Shown here: piece after piece, positions 24,954 through 33,852 of the stretch
How the letters are laid out: each line of letters opens with the position of its first letter
How positions within the stretch are numbered: position 1 is the stretch's first letter
Source: Pseudobdellovibrionaceae bacterium
Lineage (GTDB): Bacteria; Bdellovibrionota; FAC87; UBA2466; JACKAF01
DNA length: 64,000 nt
Direction of reading: 5' to 3'
Assembly: GCA_020635235.1 (NCBI GenBank)
Contig: JACKAF010000004.1
Span: forward strand, 310,001 to 374,000
The notes under the pieces: generated by a model
What the model saw: only the letters and a program-made list of their open reading frames with translations
Database searches by the model: none
What the model was told of the DNA's origin: nothing
Made by a program: the position numbers and the translations under genes

Positions 24954-24964
24954 GGGTGTTGGAG

Positions 24965-25594
24965 TCAGAGATTTTTGCTAATGTAATCGAGAAGTTCCGT
25001 GCTCGCTTGCTCGAATTTGTCTTTGGAGATGCCTTTGGCGATCAGCACAAAAAGGGGGGCGAGTGCGTACCACGGCCGCTCGACCTGCACGTTATTGTGC
25101 AGCGCAATCTCAAATCTGTGCTCTTCCGCGTTCCAATGGAGTTCGGTGCTGAACCCGACTTTGCGCAAATAGGAAGCCATGCCCCGGGCTTCGACTCTTT
25201 TTGAACGGGTACGGTAGATGAAGCGGGTTTTCTCATCACTAATAATCTGGACTTCTTCTCGAATTTTTACAGGGGAGCCGGAGTCCTGGACGGTGTTGGT
25301 AACTTCGAGGCTGATACCGTTCATTCCGTCCACCCGTATGTTGACCGGAGTTGTGTGAACCTTTGATTTTTCTTCAATCGTCTTAAGAATAGCTTCTCTT
25401 AGTGCGCGAAAGCTTTGCGGCCCATGCCCGTCAATGTGGCACAGAGTCCCACGTGCACTGTGAAATATTCCATCATGCAGCCCTGGCGAACCTATCCAGC
25501 GTGCCTCATCGCACTTCCATGGGGATTCAGATACGGCCCCTATACCGGACAGCCCCCAGCAAAAAAACCCAATGATAATCCAAAATGCTCGCAC
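24965..25594 (-). CDS. Secreted protein of unknown function
   Basis: 209 residues from a GTG that begins a convincing signal peptide (RAFWIIIGFFCWGLSGIGAV). The frame continues upstream to a TTG at 25630, which would overlap the glycosyltransferase gene by 20 nt. The mature part has a beta-rich section (VHTTPVNIRVDGMNGISLEV) and a helical C-terminus ending in LLDYISKNL. No family recognised. Same strand and directly behind the glycosyltransferase, so probably co-transcribed. Confidence 0.62.
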   Translation of the reverse strand: MRAFWIIIGFFCWGLSGIGAVSESPWKCDEARWIGSPGLHDGIFHSARGTLCHIDGHGPQSFRALREAILKTIEEKSKVHTTPVNIRVDGMNGISLEVTNTVQDSGSPVKIREEVQIISDEKTRFIYRTRSKRVEARGMASYLRKVGFSTELHWNAEEHRFEIALHNNVQVERPWYALAPLFVLIAKGISKDKFEQASTELLDYISKNL

Positions 25595-25610
25595 GAAGCC
25601 GAGTATCTCA

Positions 25611-26807
25611 TCACAGGGCCGATCCGACAAATTCTGGAAAAAGAAAATCCGGCCGGTATTTCAGAAATTCCTGCTGCACGCGGCGCGCGGCGTTTCGCGC
25701 GCTCGAGCTTTCCAGCCATTGTGGGGCAAGAGTTCGCAATTTGTCTATTTCGCTGCCGCGCACCCAACTCCCTGCTCCCGATTCAGAGATGGCCGTAGCG
25801 GAAAGAAACTGATCGAGGTTAGAGGGAATACCGAGTACGGGTTTGCCGGCGAATAGCGCCTGATAAGCAGTGGTAGCGCCGCCATTGCAAATGACTAGGG
25901 AAGCGCGCTCACAAAGTTTGTCGCCGGGAAGGTACGGTGCGCAGTAGACCCCCTTTTCCGAGGGGAACGTCTCCTTGCCGGCGGTACTGACTGCTATGTC
26001 CGCCGGAAGGCCAGCGAGCGCTTCGATCACCCTCCGTAGCAAGCCGTGATTACCCGAGGAGCCGAGGGTTACGTAAATCAAGGGTCTGTCTGCTCGTAGC
26101 GCGGGCCACCACTGCGGGAGGGGAAGCGCCGGCGACCAAAGTACGGGCCCGAGAAAATGATCCCTTGGCCGCTTGACCGGAAGTGGAATAAGGCCGGGAG
26201 TATCTGGATATAGCGTGTAAGTCCCGTGAGTCAAAATTTCCTGCAGGTTGCCGATGGTTGGTAATCCGAATTTTCGACGCAGCTCATTGATGGGTTTTCC
26301 GAAGTACCGAAACGCCCAGGGTCTTGCCAGTGGGAAAAAAAGTGAAGCAACGTGCTTACCAAACCACTTAACGGTTGGGTGGTCGGGTAGTGGGTAAGAT
26401 TTCGGGGTCCAAGAGCTGTTCCAGTAAGCATTGATAAGTGTCGCGTAGGGGATTTTGCTGTGTTCGGCACTTATCGGAAGTGATACGCGCAAATCGCCCA
26501 CGACGAGATCGGGACGTACGGCTTCCAAAACGCGAAAATCCTCCTCCACGTATTTTGAAAGCGTCGAGATCTCGTAAGGGCGTTTCCCTGCCTCGGCATT
26601 TGCGAGTACTTTTTCGGGGGGTAAAGAATAGATTGGCCAGCGTTTAAAGGACGTGTTGCCGAATATGAGATCGGGAAAGCGCTGGCAGGCGAAGTGCACT
26701 TCGTAGCGATCTGAATCGAGACTGCCCGCTAGCACTCGCAAGCGGACCATCTGGGCTAGCGTGGTGTCCTCGGCGACAAAAAGGACTCTGCGCCTACCGG
26801 AACTCAC
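25611..26807 (-). CDS. Glycosyltransferase, GT1/MGT type
   Basis: 398 residues of GT-B fold resembling macrolide and UDP-glucuronosyl transferases. The C-terminal donor-binding half shows LIYVTLGSSGNHGLLRRVIEAL, then YLPGDKLCERASLVICNGGATTAYQAL (usual HGG replaced by NGG) and GIPSNLDQFLSA. It could glycosylate a lipid or small molecule. Start is GTG in a 4-nt overlap with the end of the channel gene (GTGA), so translation is coupled. Cytoplasmic. Confidence 0.85.
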   Translation of the reverse strand: MSSGRRRVLFVAEDTTLAQMVRLRVLAGSLDSDRYEVHFACQRFPDLIFGNTSFKRWPIYSLPPEKVLANAEAGKRPYEISTLSKYVEEDFRVLEAVRPDLVVGDLRVSLPISAEHSKIPYATLINAYWNSSWTPKSYPLPDHPTVKWFGKHVASLFFPLARPWAFRYFGKPINELRRKFGLPTIGNLQEILTHGTYTLYPDTPGLIPLPVKRPRDHFLGPVLWSPALPLPQWWPALRADRPLIYVTLGSSGNHGLLRRVIEALAGLPADIAVSTAGKETFPSEKGVYCAPYLPGDKLCERASLVICNGGATTAYQALFAGKPVLGIPSNLDQFLSATAISESGAGSWVRGSEIDKLRTLAPQWLESSSARNAARRVQQEFLKYRPDFLFPEFVGSAL

Positions 26808-28378
26808 GATCGGCGTTTTGCGCGGAGCGAGTTAATAAACTCGCGCCAAAGATCTGCTGCGACGTCCCGGCCTCCCAGACCAAAGGCCATCGCGGCAGCT
26901 AGCGCTACGGCTCCCAGAACAATCCCAAACGCCAGATTGATAATGCGTTCTGCTAGACCCATCTGCTGAAGCGCCATTGCGCCCGCCAAAACCAAAATAG
27001 CCACGCGCGAGACCAGCGCCAGGGCGCTGGACTGAGGGCTTCCCGTCGCTCTAATAGTGTTAGCCACAATGTTGGAAATAAACATCGCGAATCCGAAGAT
27101 CATTAGCCCCAGCAGAACCTGTCCGAAGAAAACGACAAATCGAGTAAGTAGCTGGGCGAGCGCCTGAAAACCGACGATCTCAAGGGATTCTATGCCAGCG
27201 AACAACATCAGCCCGAAAAAAATGATAAAGCCTGCGATGTCTGAAGGCGTACGCGTTCCTTCTTTCGGGGCTTCACCTATTCCCATCTTTCCGAGAAGCG
27301 AATTGTAATCCATGGGATCTTTGCCAATTCCCATTTTGGCGAGCACCCCGTTAAATCCGGCATTGGTGAGTCCCACTGTGACAAGCCCGCGGAGCAATCG
27401 CCCGGCGAAGTAAGCCACGGTAAGAACTAGAAGGGCCGCGAGTAATTTCGGGAGTGTCGTTAACACCTCGTTGAGCATTTCGCTAACTGGCTGCGTGATC
27501 GAATGCAGATTAAGTGCATTGAGACTGGCGATTAGTACGGGAATCAAAATCAGAATGTATCCGAGTACCCCGAGCCAATGGGAAGTAGGGTGTTTGCCCA
27601 AATTACCCTGGAGGCCCAACTGTACGCTTAGTCTATCGACACCCACCGTTGCAGTGAGATTGGAGAGAATGCGCTGGACCACCCTCGCGAAAAACCAGCC
27701 GAAGCCCAAAATCAAAAGGGCCGCAAAAACGTTGGGCAAGAAGCCCAAGATTTGTTGGAACATTTGCTGCAACGGCTCCAACAGCCCTTGGAGATTCAAA
27801 GTGTCCAAAATTGCCAAAGAAAAAATCAGGAACACCATCCAATAGATTATGTTTCCAACTGTTTGGGCGGCGGAGTTTTGAAGGTTGCCTTCAATGCCGA
27901 TCCATTTGCTGAGCATCTGGTTTAGCTGAGAGCTACCCATGAGTTTATGCACCAAGAAGCGCAGAAAGCTCGCAACGACCCAAGCGATCAATATAAGCAC
28001 GATCGGGCCGAGGAGTGTGGGAATGAACTCAAAGAGTTTTATCAAAAAACGGTTAAGCGGCTCGTTGATGACTTGGAGATCTAGAACTTCGAAAAAGGCG
28101 ATAAAGACAAATAGCATGAATATATAGAAGACCGCGCGGGAGACCCACCGATCCACCGGGACTGGGCGTCTCGCCTCGGGTCCCATAATCTGTTCAAGCG
28201 AACTACCCAGATTAGCCTTCTGCAGGGCTTTGCGCGTTAGTCCCGAGGCGACGAGTGCGATCAGCCAGCCGAAGAGGAGCACAGCAATGCCGCTCCCCAG
28301 GCGCAGTGCGTGCCCCTCCACCAATCGCCCCACATGTTCGAAGTCGGCAATCTGATTGAGTTCTTCCAAACTAGGCAT
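26804..28378 (-). CDS. Mechanosensitive-channel-type membrane protein with TM-helix repeats
   Basis: 524 residues with about eleven to twelve hydrophobic helices arranged as repeats of the conserved TM-helix module (for example FIPTLLGPIVLILIAWVVAS, FLPNVFAALLILGFGWFFA, TLPKLLAALLVLTVAYFAG). The module resembles the pore region of MscS/CmpX-like channels but the soluble MscS beta domain is missing. Likely inner membrane ion or osmolyte channel or scaffold. GAGGAGA precedes the ATG. First gene of a minus-strand operon with the glycosyltransferase and the secreted protein. Confidence 0.85.
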   Translation of the reverse strand: MPSLEELNQIADFEHVGRLVEGHALRLGSGIAVLLFGWLIALVASGLTRKALQKANLGSSLEQIMGPEARRPVPVDRWVSRAVFYIFMLFVFIAFFEVLDLQVINEPLNRFLIKLFEFIPTLLGPIVLILIAWVVASFLRFLVHKLMGSSQLNQMLSKWIGIEGNLQNSAAQTVGNIIYWMVFLIFSLAILDTLNLQGLLEPLQQMFQQILGFLPNVFAALLILGFGWFFARVVQRILSNLTATVGVDRLSVQLGLQGNLGKHPTSHWLGVLGYILILIPVLIASLNALNLHSITQPVSEMLNEVLTTLPKLLAALLVLTVAYFAGRLLRGLVTVGLTNAGFNGVLAKMGIGKDPMDYNSLLGKMGIGEAPKEGTRTPSDIAGFIIFFGLMLFAGIESLEIVGFQALAQLLTRFVVFFGQVLLGLMIFGFAMFISNIVANTIRATGSPQSSALALVSRVAILVLAGAMALQQMGLAERIINLAFGIVLGAVALAAAMAFGLGGRDVAADLWREFINSLRAKRRS

Positions 28379-28461
28379 CGCTATCTCCTCGTGCGTCTTA
28401 AACGTGTGCTATATTGTAGGCGTTTTTTTCCGTATTGAAACCCCTTTGCTGCAAGGAGCTT

Positions 28462-29121
28462 ATGATAGCGGCCGTGATATTTGATATGGACGGGGTACTA
28501 CTCGACTCGGAACCGTTTTGGCGCAGGGCCGAGATCCAGTGCTTTGCTGACGTGGGAATCCAGTTGACCGAAGAACAGTGTTTGCAGACGCAAGGCATCC
28601 GCATGGCGGAAATAACTGAAATGTACTACAGCCGTTCGCCTTGGGACGGGATCAGTCCCGCCGCACTTACTCAAAAAGTGATAGACGAGGTGGCCGAGCA
28701 GATTGGCCTTCATGGGCGCCGACTAGCTGGCGTCGAAGGAGCGCTAAGCTTTTTTGAGGGCAAAAAGCTGCCGTTGGGTCTGGCTACGTCCTCGCCGGAG
28801 AAGCACATTGAGGCCGTCTTGCGGGCCTTGGACCTGAACGGTGTTTTCAAGGTTACTTACTCGGCCGATCGGGAGCCCTACGGAAAACCGCACCCGGGCG
28901 TTTACTTGACCACAGCAAAAGCCTTAGGAGTGGCGCCGCAAAACTGTCTCGCGATTGAAGACTCGGTAAATGGCGTTCTTGCGGCGAAAGCGGCGAGGAT
29001 GAAGTGCCTTGCGGTCCCGGAGGAGAAGGTGCGACAGGATCCCCGCTTTGCGATTGCTGATCTGAAACTAAACTCGTTAAGCGAACTTTCTGATGCCCAT
29101 TGGGCAAAATTGGCCTCTTAG
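28462..29121 (+). CDS. HAD-superfamily sugar phosphatase
   Basis: 219 residues, HAD subfamily IA: nucleophile motif IFDMDGVLLDSEPFW, TSS in LGLATSSPEKH, the lysine in YGKPHPGVYL, and IEDSVNGVLAAKAA. Closest to YniC/HxpB-type hexitol or 2-deoxyglucose 6-phosphatases and to beta-phosphoglucomutases; phosphatase is more likely because of the SEPFW cap region. Start ATG 28462 with AAGGAG upstream. It diverges from the channel operon across 83 nt. Confidence 0.92.
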   Translation: MIAAVIFDMDGVLLDSEPFWRRAEIQCFADVGIQLTEEQCLQTQGIRMAEITEMYYSRSPWDGISPAALTQKVIDEVAEQIGLHGRRLAGVEGALSFFEGKKLPLGLATSSPEKHIEAVLRALDLNGVFKVTYSADREPYGKPHPGVYLTTAKALGVAPQNCLAIEDSVNGVLAAKAARMKCLAVPEEKVRQDPRFAIADLKLNSLSELSDAHWAKLAS

Positions 29122-29531
29122 CTGCGGATAGGTGTTCCTACAAGGCGCAGGCATTCGTTGAATTCGTCGGGCCAGTTAAATTCCTTGCAAAGTCCCAGTT
29201 CGTCTTCCGTGTAGCTCTTGTTCTTAACGGCCCGTAAGCACCCATTGTAGAAACTGGCGGTTTCTTGTCGCCGGCAGCTTTTCAGCGCCTCATCCTGGTA
29301 ATTGCCGTCGGCTACGATAGCGAGGCAGCGATTGAGATCGTCGCTGTAGCGGTGTTCGCGGCAGGCATTGAGTGCTTGTTCCTCAAACTGCCTATCCTTA
29401 ATGATGCGTAGACAGCTAAAGAAGTAAGACTTCGCGTTGTGGAGCTTACAGACCTCCAACGCGGCCGGATCATAGGCGGCATTTGCGGACGGCACTAAGC
29501 CCAATAAAATCAACAGCCAGAAAGTTTTCAT
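29118..29531 (-). CDS. Secreted protein made of four 29-residue CX11C repeats
   Basis: 137 residues. After the signal peptide (MKTFWLLILLGLVPSANA) nearly the whole mature protein consists of tandem repeats at residues 24-52, 53-81, 82-110 and 111-132. Each repeat begins with a hydrophobic pair, has Cys at its 5th position and again at its 17th, followed by Leu (CL), and ends acidic. The fixed spacing suggests helix pairs clamped by disulfides, similar in principle to Sel1/Hcp repeats but shorter. I do not know a named family. It ends in a 4-nt convergent overlap with the phosphatase gene. Confidence 0.82.
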   Translation of the reverse strand: MKTFWLLILLGLVPSANAAYDPAALEVCKLHNAKSYFFSCLRIIKDRQFEEQALNACREHRYSDDLNRCLAIVADGNYQDEALKSCRRQETASFYNGCLRAVKNKSYTEDELGLCKEFNWPDEFNECLRLVGTPIRS

Positions 29532-29639
29532 GGATTCCCCTTTTATGGCTGTAACTTTATGCGGGTGGCAGCTGGAATTCGAGGCCCCATGCGGCAAAGC
29601 GGGGTTGAAAAAGAACGCCGCTTCGAGTATCCCCCAGGC

Positions 29640-29897
29640 ATGGCAAATGTGGAAATATATACGACTACCTTCTGCCCTTATTGCATTCGTGCTAAATCGC
29701 TGCTCGACTCAAAGGGTGTCCCCTATACGGAAACGGATCTGCAGGGACGGCCTCAAGAGCTGGCGGATCTTAAGAAACGGACGGGCCACATGACGGTCCC
29801 GCAGATTTTCATCAATGGAAAGCTCATCGGCGGGTTCAGTGAACTGCGCGCGCTAGAGGATGCCGGCGAACTGGATCGAATGCTTGCCCAAGGCTAG
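29640..29897 (+). CDS. grxC: Glutaredoxin 3-like
   Basis: 85 residues: redox site TTFCPYCIRAK with CPYC, the cis-proline motif MTVPQIFINGKLIGGFSEL, and the GrxC length. It reduces disulfides with glutathione. ATG 29640 places CPYC at the standard distance from the start; the ribosome binding site is weak. Its stop and that of the convergent gene share a palindromic CTAG. Confidence 0.94.
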   Translation: MANVEIYTTTFCPYCIRAKSLLDSKGVPYTETDLQGRPQELADLKKRTGHMTVPQIFINGKLIGGFSELRALEDAGELDRMLAQG

Positions 29898-30163
29898 TCC
29901 TTTTTCCGGGTGAGCATCTTTTTTAGCCACCAGTACGGACCCACTATTAAGTAGAGGGGATCGGAAAAAAATGCGGGTGGCTTGCCTTCAAAATAGTGCC
30001 CGAGGAATTGCAGGATCCAACCACCAATAAAGAGTCCAACACCCCACCAGAAATGAAAAAAAAGCAGTGGCAGGGAGATCACTATCGCGGGGATGCCCAA
30101 AGAGTGAAGCGCCCGGTTGATGCGGTTTTTGTGAGAGGCGTTATAGCTTTCCAAGTAGCCCAT
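29894..30163 (-). CDS. Mpo1/DUF962 family membrane protein
   Basis: 89 residues with YNASHKNRINRALHSLGIPAIV at the N-terminus, two hydrophobic segments, and GHYFEGKPPAFFSDPLYLIV at the C-terminus. The conserved His of SHKN, HSLG and GHYFEGKPPA are the features of the Mpo1 family, which includes the yeast 2-hydroxy fatty acid dioxygenase. It is shorter than fungal members and close to the bacterial ones. Inner membrane, lipid-related function by family inference. Confidence 0.85.
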   Translation of the reverse strand: MGYLESYNASHKNRINRALHSLGIPAIVISLPLLFFHFWWGVGLFIGGWILQFLGHYFEGKPPAFFSDPLYLIVGPYWWLKKMLTRKKD

Positions 30164-30352
30164 GGTCTAAGAACATCCCGTATTCCTTAAGAATGCGCAA
30201 GAGCGATTTGATTCAAGACAGTGCGTCCAGTAAATCTACGCACTCCCGTGGTGAGCGTGCACGTGCGAGAAACACTTAAGTTTGCAGAACTGCGCGCCAA
30301 TTCGCTTCGAGTTCCGTGGCACTTGCCTTGCATCGTCATTGCATAGGTGTTC

Positions 30353-32317
30353 ATGAGATTTTACTGGGGAATATATTCAAGGTTCCCAGCTTTGCTGTTC
30401 GTCTTGTTGCTACCTTTTGTGGTTCTAGCCGAAACTCCTGATTCGGCGGGCGTCAACTCCATCTACCAAGTAGCCTCCAAAAACCTAGATACGATGAATT
30501 CCATTGAATTGGGTCGTCTTGCCGGGATCAAGGGGTCTGTTCCTGTTCGGATAGGCAAAGAGTTGAATGCCAGACTCAAAGAAAAGTTTCTTGAGACGCA
30601 ACGGGAGAAACTAAAGGACGAGCCAGAAAAGCTAAAAGAATTGGAAGCCAAAGTTACGGCCGATGACTTTTTGCTCGATTCCCAACAACTGCTTGATGTA
30701 CTGAAAGATCACCCCGAATTCGATGTGAATCTTCCTGAAAAAATGGAGTTGATGGCGGCATTGCGCCTGGCCAATCACGAGGGGAGAAAAGGCCGTTCCG
30801 AGACCCCCAATGCGAATTTGCGCGAGCTTATCATTCAAGAGCTACAAGATGCGAGTGACAACAATGTTGCTTCGCTAAGATTGTCTGGCGTTGTTTCGGA
30901 TGCTCTGAAGGCGCTCCTACCGAAACTTCCGGAGGATCTCAAAAAGAAGGCCGCGAGTGCACTCAACGAGGAAGAGGTCTCCGTCAAAGTCCTCAAAGAG
31001 CTATTTGAATCCAAATCGAGCGAGGCTCTGGACTTCGACGTATTGCGCAGTGCTCTTGCAGACCTGCGCACGGATCATAGTTTGGCCGCGGGCGTACGCT
31101 TTGCCAGTTCTTTCTCAAGGGATCGCCGGGAAGACTTGGTGTTCCGAAATGAAGATGAGAGCTTTCAGCAGGTGCTCGCCGATTTATTGAATGCAAATAA
31201 GGCAGCAAAGGAAAAGGCAAAGGTCGGGACTAAGGAAGGTTCCGAGCGCAATGAGTTTCCTGATGGTTTTTCAAAGGTCCCTTCCAAGGCCCCTTCCGAA
31301 GAACCTCTCAAGGGACCGCACCCTCGAAAAGAAGAAGGGCGTCCGTTGGATCCGAACGTGGGCAACCAAGCCTCTGTGGGGGCGCCTGGGGAAGGTTTGT
31401 ACGTCCCTCAGGGAACGGTAAGAGGTTTTGATATTGCGTCGGTGGATCCGGGAGCAAGATCTGCGATCATCCCGCAGGCGGGTAGCGGTGATGGCGCTGC
31501 AAATATCGCCGGCGCGGATCCCGCATCGGGCAAATCCAAGCGAGCTGCGCAGGCTGCAATCGCTTCCAAAAATGCACAAGGGGTATTTGATTTCAGCGTG
31601 GACATCGTTTCAGATTATGGCAACGCCCTGGGGCGGTGCCAGATGACTATCCTTTCAAAAGTCTTCGACGAAGTAGCCCGGGTATGCCGGGTCAAGGCCG
31701 GGACTGCGGATCACTGTGTGCGAAACAAAGCTTACACAATGGAAATTGAACAGCTCGGAGCTACGTTTCCTGTGCAATACGCCGTGAGTCCGTCGCAGGC
31801 AGAAAATTCGAGGAACCAGATAGTTATCAAGCGTGGTGGCTCAACCGGAATGGACATTGCTTTTGTTTCTTTGAACATGGAAGCGGAAGCCTGCCCTTCC
31901 GACAAGGTGCTCCCGGTTTTTGAACTGGCAAGTCGAGCGCCCCGATCCGGTGAAACGGTAATCGTCGATGGTCACCAAACTCTTCTCGGCGGAGTGAAAA
32001 GCAGCCCCGAAGGAGACGGACTTTTGGAAGTGAATTTGTCTGGTAACGCAGTTGGTATTTACGAGGGAAATTCAGGCGGTGGAACTTTCATCGTAGAAAA
32101 CGGCAAGATCAAGTTCGCGGGCCCTCTTTCAGCCAAGTTTACGAGTCCCAAATACAACGATCGCTTGGGGCTTGTCGCGGCCGATGGTTCGGTTCAGGCC
32201 TGGTACCGTCAGCAAATGGGCATAGAGCCTCCCCAATTTGCGGATGGTACGGATACCGACAATTCTCTGGCTAGTGCAGGCGAGGGCGACGATCATCTAA
32301 CGGGGTCGCGTTTCTAA
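30353..32317 (+). CDS. Secreted S1-like serine protease with very long pro-region
   Basis: 654 residues with a signal peptide ending near ETPDSAG. Residues about 30-400 are helical and charged, then low-complexity with Pro, Ser, Lys. Residues about 405-620 look like a chymotrypsin fold: TADHC with His454, MDIAFVSL with Asp501, and EGNSGGG with Ser574. GNSGG instead of GDSGG also occurs in glutamyl-endopeptidase-type enzymes, so activity is plausible. Start: ATG 30353 has AGG 6 nt upstream; GTG at 30347 is possible. It stands alone, and ends in a 4-nt convergent overlap. Confidence 0.75.
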   Translation: MRFYWGIYSRFPALLFVLLLPFVVLAETPDSAGVNSIYQVASKNLDTMNSIELGRLAGIKGSVPVRIGKELNARLKEKFLETQREKLKDEPEKLKELEAKVTADDFLLDSQQLLDVLKDHPEFDVNLPEKMELMAALRLANHEGRKGRSETPNANLRELIIQELQDASDNNVASLRLSGVVSDALKALLPKLPEDLKKKAASALNEEEVSVKVLKELFESKSSEALDFDVLRSALADLRTDHSLAAGVRFASSFSRDRREDLVFRNEDESFQQVLADLLNANKAAKEKAKVGTKEGSERNEFPDGFSKVPSKAPSEEPLKGPHPRKEEGRPLDPNVGNQASVGAPGEGLYVPQGTVRGFDIASVDPGARSAIIPQAGSGDGAANIAGADPASGKSKRAAQAAIASKNAQGVFDFSVDIVSDYGNALGRCQMTILSKVFDEVARVCRVKAGTADHCVRNKAYTMEIEQLGATFPVQYAVSPSQAENSRNQIVIKRGGSTGMDIAFVSLNMEAEACPSDKVLPVFELASRAPRSGETVIVDGHQTLLGGVKSSPEGDGLLEVNLSGNAVGIYEGNSGGGTFIVENGKIKFAGPLSAKFTSPKYNDRLGLVAADGSVQAWYRQQMGIEPPQFADGTDTDNSLASAGEGDDHLTGSRF

Positions 32318-33633
32318 GGTTGAGCGCTCACGCGCATTCCCTGCACCGGTACCGCCACCGGGACTTTCAACTCATACTCGTTTGGAATACCCAGTATTGT
32401 AAAAACTTCGTCGTTCAACAGACGTCTGAATTCGCGCGCATCGCCTTCTGCAAGGATCTCGACGGCGCGTGAGAACTGGGGTGGCTGATTGAGTCGCATT
32501 GAATTCAGCTGGCAGAGCAAGGTTTGGCGGATGACCATGCGAAAATCCGCGGGGGAAAAATCAAGACGGTGCAACGAGTGGCGCAGATCTAGGAGCTTGG
32601 GTTCAAGCCCTCGCGTCCGGCGTACGAATTCCCAAGCTTTTTCCGGTGGGCCGCCATTTGCAAATTCCATCAGTTCCTCAAACGGCATGGACCTACGGGC
32701 TTCGAAATCGTAATGGTATGTCTCATTTAGTAGCGTCACGATGTCTTGGTATTGTTTCGGGTGGACAACTTTTGCGAAAGCGATCAATTCGTCCACGTCC
32801 ATCACGTACAGAGAAATCCAAGCACGCTTATCGGCATACTTGGAGTCGAGTTCAAACTGGTATTCTCCGTAACGCTGGCGGGCAGCATTGGCTTGTGAGG
32901 CCACGAGTCGTCCTGAGGAGCGCTCAACATAGGGATCCACGAAGAAGAAGACACCTTCATCTGATTTCAGCCAACGATTGAATTCCGAAGTGTTGAGCCC
33001 TCCTGGAAAACCCAGCCCCGCCAGTGCCGCAGACGAGAGTAAAGAATACTTCGGGGTTTGAACCGCTCGCGGAGCGTTGTGCGTATAAAGAAGCCCAAGT
33101 TTCGCTACCAAAGCCTCGGCTTGCTCCATACCGGGAGTGCCTTGCGCGTAGGGGTGTGCGGCAAGCAATCTATCGCGATTTTCCGCGCTAAGAGCCGCGA
33201 GAGCCGCGTAACCTCCTTTACGCCCGGGCTTGGCTCCGCGTAGGATCATGGATTCTTTGAGAGAGGCCGCCTGCTTTTTTTCCAGCTCGCGGCCCGCGTT
33301 GAACTCAGGCAAGCGTAAATCCAAGTAGTCCTTGATGGCCTCCGGATCATCTTCTGGGTACTCGCCCACGACGGGGCGTTCAGTGTCAGTCAGAAAAGTT
33401 TGAAAGGGAGTAGAGTCCCACAAGTGTTGGAAGACGTTCGGATCCGCCTTGCCCAGAACCAGAAAGAGATCGGCGTGATCCCCGATCGCGGCGAGAGTAT
33501 CAGCGCAAAGATCCGCCCCATCCTCGTCTTCGTCAGCAAATTCCTGCCTGGCGCGGCGCAGAGCGTCCCAGTCGCTCGCAAACGTGGGGGCGACCGCCAG
33601 TAGCAGGGTAAAAAGTATAAAAATGTTCTTCAT
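32314..33633 (-). CDS. Large secreted protein of unknown function
   Basis: 439 residues with a signal peptide (MKNIFILFTLLLAVAPTFA). The mature protein starts with a helical acidic part and has a more globular centre (LLSSAALAGLGFPGGLNTSE, DEGVFFFVDPYVE) and ends with VPVAVPVQGMRVSAQP. No catalytic motif or family recognised. No Shine-Dalgarno is apparent in front of the ATG. It is convergent to the S1-like protease and follows the DUF5522 gene by 54 nt on the same strand. Confidence 0.78.
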   Translation of the reverse strand: MKNIFILFTLLLAVAPTFASDWDALRRARQEFADEDEDGADLCADTLAAIGDHADLFLVLGKADPNVFQHLWDSTPFQTFLTDTERPVVGEYPEDDPEAIKDYLDLRLPEFNAGRELEKKQAASLKESMILRGAKPGRKGGYAALAALSAENRDRLLAAHPYAQGTPGMEQAEALVAKLGLLYTHNAPRAVQTPKYSLLSSAALAGLGFPGGLNTSEFNRWLKSDEGVFFFVDPYVERSSGRLVASQANAARQRYGEYQFELDSKYADKRAWISLYVMDVDELIAFAKVVHPKQYQDIVTLLNETYHYDFEARRSMPFEELMEFANGGPPEKAWEFVRRTRGLEPKLLDLRHSLHRLDFSPADFRMVIRQTLLCQLNSMRLNQPPQFSRAVEILAEGDAREFRRLLNDEVFTILGIPNEYELKVPVAVPVQGMRVSAQP

Positions 33634-33687
33634 TAGATCTACGATTTAGCGGGTCGGAATGTAGCACATAGCGTCAAAAATACAAGG

Positions 33688-33849
33688 CTATTTCGACTTG
33701 GGCGGGCTCTCGGACGGGGGATCGTACGGGCAGTGGAGGCATCCGTTTCGGCAACAATACCCACGCTTTAAGAGGTACTGGGCAGTAAATACCAGTAAGC
33801 CCTCCTCATTGAGGTAGAAATCTTCCCCGTCCTGCAGCGTTTCGTCCAT
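33688..33849 (-). CDS. DUF5522-like small Cys-rich protein
   Basis: 53 residues found by translating the gap between two larger genes. The C-terminal half contains GYCCRNGCLHCPYDPP, the CC..GC..CPY signature of DUF5522 proteins, which are usually about 50-60 residues and presumably bind a metal. The preceding sequence (EDFYLNEEGLLVFTAQYLLKRG) also fits the family. It starts 3 nt after the stop of the diadenylate cyclase gene, so it is part of that transcript. Confidence 0.85.
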   Translation of the reverse strand: MDETLQDGEDFYLNEEGLLVFTAQYLLKRGYCCRNGCLHCPYDPPSESPPKSK

Positions 33850-33852
33850 CAG

